A stretch of 64,000 bases of DNA, from positions 7,410,501 to 7,474,500 of the forward strand of contig CM034131.1 of the NCBI GenBank assembly GCA_019914995.1, written 5' to 3'. The notes under the pieces were generated by a model. That model ran no database searches and had not been told where the DNA came from. It saw only the letters and a program-made list of their open reading frames with translations. This DNA is from Acanthochlamys bracteata. Its lineage: Eukaryota; Streptophyta; Magnoliopsida; Pandanales; Velloziaceae. Of the stretch, positions 62,301-64,000 are shown piece after piece. A program made the translations under genes and the position numbers. Positions within the stretch are counted from its first letter, which is position 1. Each line of letters opens with the position of its first letter.

Positions 62301-62985
62301 TCAGAGGCGCCTTGCTAAGGAAAGGGACAGGCAGGAAATGATAAGACAAGGGCTGATAGAGCCCCCCAAGCCAAAGATCAAGTTGAACAACCTCATGAAG
62401 GTCCTGGGAGCTGAGGCTACACAGGACCCTACGAGGCTAGAAATGGAAATTCGTACTGCTACTGCTGAACGAGAGCAGGCGCACGTCGATAGAAACGTCG
62501 CTCGCAAGCTCACACCTGCAGAACGGCGTGAGAAGAAAGAAAGGAAGCTTTTTGATGACCAGAATTCGCTGGAAACCATCGTCTCTGTCTACAAGGTCAG
62601 GAACCTTAAGCATAAGCAAACACGTTTCAAGGTAGATGTTAATGCACAGGAGAACCGGTTGACTGGCTGTGCTGTGATGACAGACAGCATGTGTGTGGTT
62701 GTTGTGGAGGGTGGCAAGAAGTCCATCAAAAGATATGGCAAGCTAATGCTTAAGCGGATAAACTGGGCTGCTGCAGTGGATAGCGAAGATGAAGGAGATG
62801 AGAATGCGCATTCCCCTCCCAACCAGTGTGTTCTCGTGTGGCAGGGCAGTGTGGCAAAACCTAGTTTCAACAGATTTACAGTGCAGGAACATATATCTGA
62901 TGTTGCTGCCAGAAAAGTCTTTGCTGATGCTAGGGTTCCGCATTACTGGGATTTGGCAGCCAACTATTCTGGGGAGCTGGATTAA
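59308..62985 (+). CDS. PRP3: U4/U6 small nuclear ribonucleoprotein PRP3 (RDM16-like)
   Basis: Six exons: 59308-59928, 60720-60995, 61097-61522, 61612-61803, 61889-62040 and 62124-62985, giving 842 residues. PRP3 binds the U4/U6 duplex and joins the U4/U6.U5 tri-snRNP in pre-mRNA splicing. In Arabidopsis the homologue RDM16 also affects RNA-directed DNA methylation. Residues 1-70 are a His/Arg/Asp/Ser-rich RS-like region. A highly charged linker of Lys, Glu and Asp follows to about 207. The PRP3 domain shows NINKQKKEAFQILRPELDVN, NPHFDARMGI, MSFQFVEEGKWSKQAE and PDIEWWDAPLLPSGSY. The C-terminal DUF1115-type domain includes ENRLTGCAVMTDSMCVVVVE and KRYGKLMLKRINW. The exon 5-6 junction splits the codon of Trp in WWDAP. 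A clear ortholog of the eukaryotic protein. Confidence 0.94.
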
Positions 62986-64000
62986 GAAGCTCGTCTCTTG
63001 TTGAAAGCAAGTTTGAAATTTGACGCTGCTTCATTATTCTGTTAATATGAACATTGATGCTATCGCTTAAAATGCTAGTTACTAGCATATGCTAGATGCG
63101 GGATTCTCCTAGCAATTTTCATTCTCGAGGCACTCGTAAATGCTAGTTAAAATGAATAAGAAATTCTGGTATTTACAGCACTCAGAGGCAGATTGCAGAT
63201 GACACGTCAGGTTGTTTTGGGCTGTTTAACAAAGGTTAAGGTCAGGGCGTTTTTACCAACACTCCTGAACTCTACTTTTTTAAACTCAAATTTCACATAA
63301 ATACATATAAAAATTAAGATAAATTTTTTTATCAATAAAATTTTTTTAAAAATTCAAATTTAAAACATACTAAAAATATACAATTAATATAAAATTTTAT
63401 TTTTTATTAAATATTTTTTATTTTTTATTTTATTTTTTAAATTTATTTCCTAAAAACTCTACTTTACTCAAAAATTTTACTTTACACTCCTTGATAAATA
63501 CGCCCTAAATGGAGCGCAAGGATGCGGCCTCTTTTTTTAAACATTTATGTTAGTACCAAAGCACCCTTGTTTCCATTCCACTGCTATCTGAGTTTGAGTC
63601 TTTCTTTATCAATAATGCGGATCTCTATGTGATATCAGTCGCAAGTGATGCTTTGTGTATATAATCTTTGGTCAGCGTATTATGATGCCATGAAATTGTT
63701 TTGTGTTGAGTTGCGCTTTCGCATCTGGGAGGTAGATTCTACCATGACCATTGCAGCCAAGCCAATCGTAACTTGTAAACTACTCTCATAAGATCTTTGG
63801 TATCGTCTTTTGATCAAAGCTTCAACCTACGGAGTAATCGAATCCCTTATCGCAATTGCAATCTACTATAGCCTTTCAATGTGTTTTTAAAATATAAGAT
63901 TTTTTTTTAAATACATTTTTTTTTTATCTAAAAATTTTTTTAAATAAAAAATAAAAAATTTTTTACGTAAAATTTTTTATATTTTTAAAATTCTAAATAA
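62986..64000. other. 3' region of PRP3 and AT-rich intergenic DNA
   Basis: Probable PRP3 3' UTR to about 63180, then a MITE-like element (listed at 63244-63506), then unique-looking and finally very AT-rich sequence. No gene seen. Confidence 0.5.
63244..63506. repeat. MITE-like AT-rich element, family A copy 3
   Basis: Left end AGGGCGTTTTTACCA and right end TGATAAATACGCCCT are near-perfect inverted repeats of about 15 bp (AGGGCGTATTTATCA when complemented). The 263-bp interior is AT-rich and contains AACTCTACTTT-like phrases also present in the 44043 copy. Confidence 0.55.

Noticed and set aside
1..64000. CRISPR arrays, operons, bacterial-type terminators or ribosome binding sites
   Set aside because: The window is plant nuclear DNA with spliced genes; the regularly repeated 11-mers at 12 and 14.1 kb are CACTA subterminal repeats, not CRISPR repeats.

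Overview
This is a plant nuclear window from a eudicot-type genome. It is AT-rich, every gene is split by GT-AG introns, and the encoded proteins are plant families. I cannot name the species. By hand-splicing I recovered eight intact protein-coding genes, one decayed gene, one well-delimited DNA transposon carrying host-gene fragments, and several small AT-rich repeat elements. Each spliced model has a total length divisible by three and no internal stop.

Layout: 1-4.0 kb, AT-rich with nothing convincing. 4.0-5.8 kb (-), SpoU/TrmH-type RNA 2'-O-methyltransferase. 8.1-10.7 kb (+), HPP-family plastid membrane protein (nitrite transporter type). About 11.2-15.3 kb, a DYW-type PPR pseudogene split by a 2,303-bp CACTA element (11944-14246, 3-bp target duplication GAT). 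That element carries spliceable fragments of an ABCB half-transporter and of a plasma-membrane H+-ATPase. 16.8-20.3 kb (-), GINT1-like GT64 glycosyltransferase. 20.9-27.0 kb (+), exonuclease 1, head-to-head with GINT1. 27.7-34.2 kb (-), MRS2/CorA magnesium transporter of the plastid MRS2-11/MGT10 type. 35.5-39.8 kb (-), GT47 exostosin-like glycosyltransferase. 40-46.6 kb, AT-rich intergenic DNA with MITE-like repeats. 46.7-49.9 kb (+), TIFY-CCT-GATA transcription factor. 51.2-58.2 kb (+), plastid argininosuccinate synthase. 59.3-63.0 kb (+), U4/U6 snRNP protein PRP3 (RDM16-like). The last kilobase holds one more MITE-like repeat.

The genes do not form one pathway; this is an ordinary eudicot gene neighbourhood. 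The most interesting items are: (1) the gene-capturing CACTA element with two different ion or solute transporter fragments on one strand; (2) two U12-type introns in the EXO1 gene, one an AT-AC intron of 98 nt without which the reading frame cannot be restored; (3) a compact GINT1/EXO1 divergent promoter with an E2F-like site on the EXO1 side; (4) a dispersed family of about 260-285 bp AT-rich elements with GCGTRTTT-type terminal inverted repeats. Family names rest on recalled protein motifs, not on database searches.
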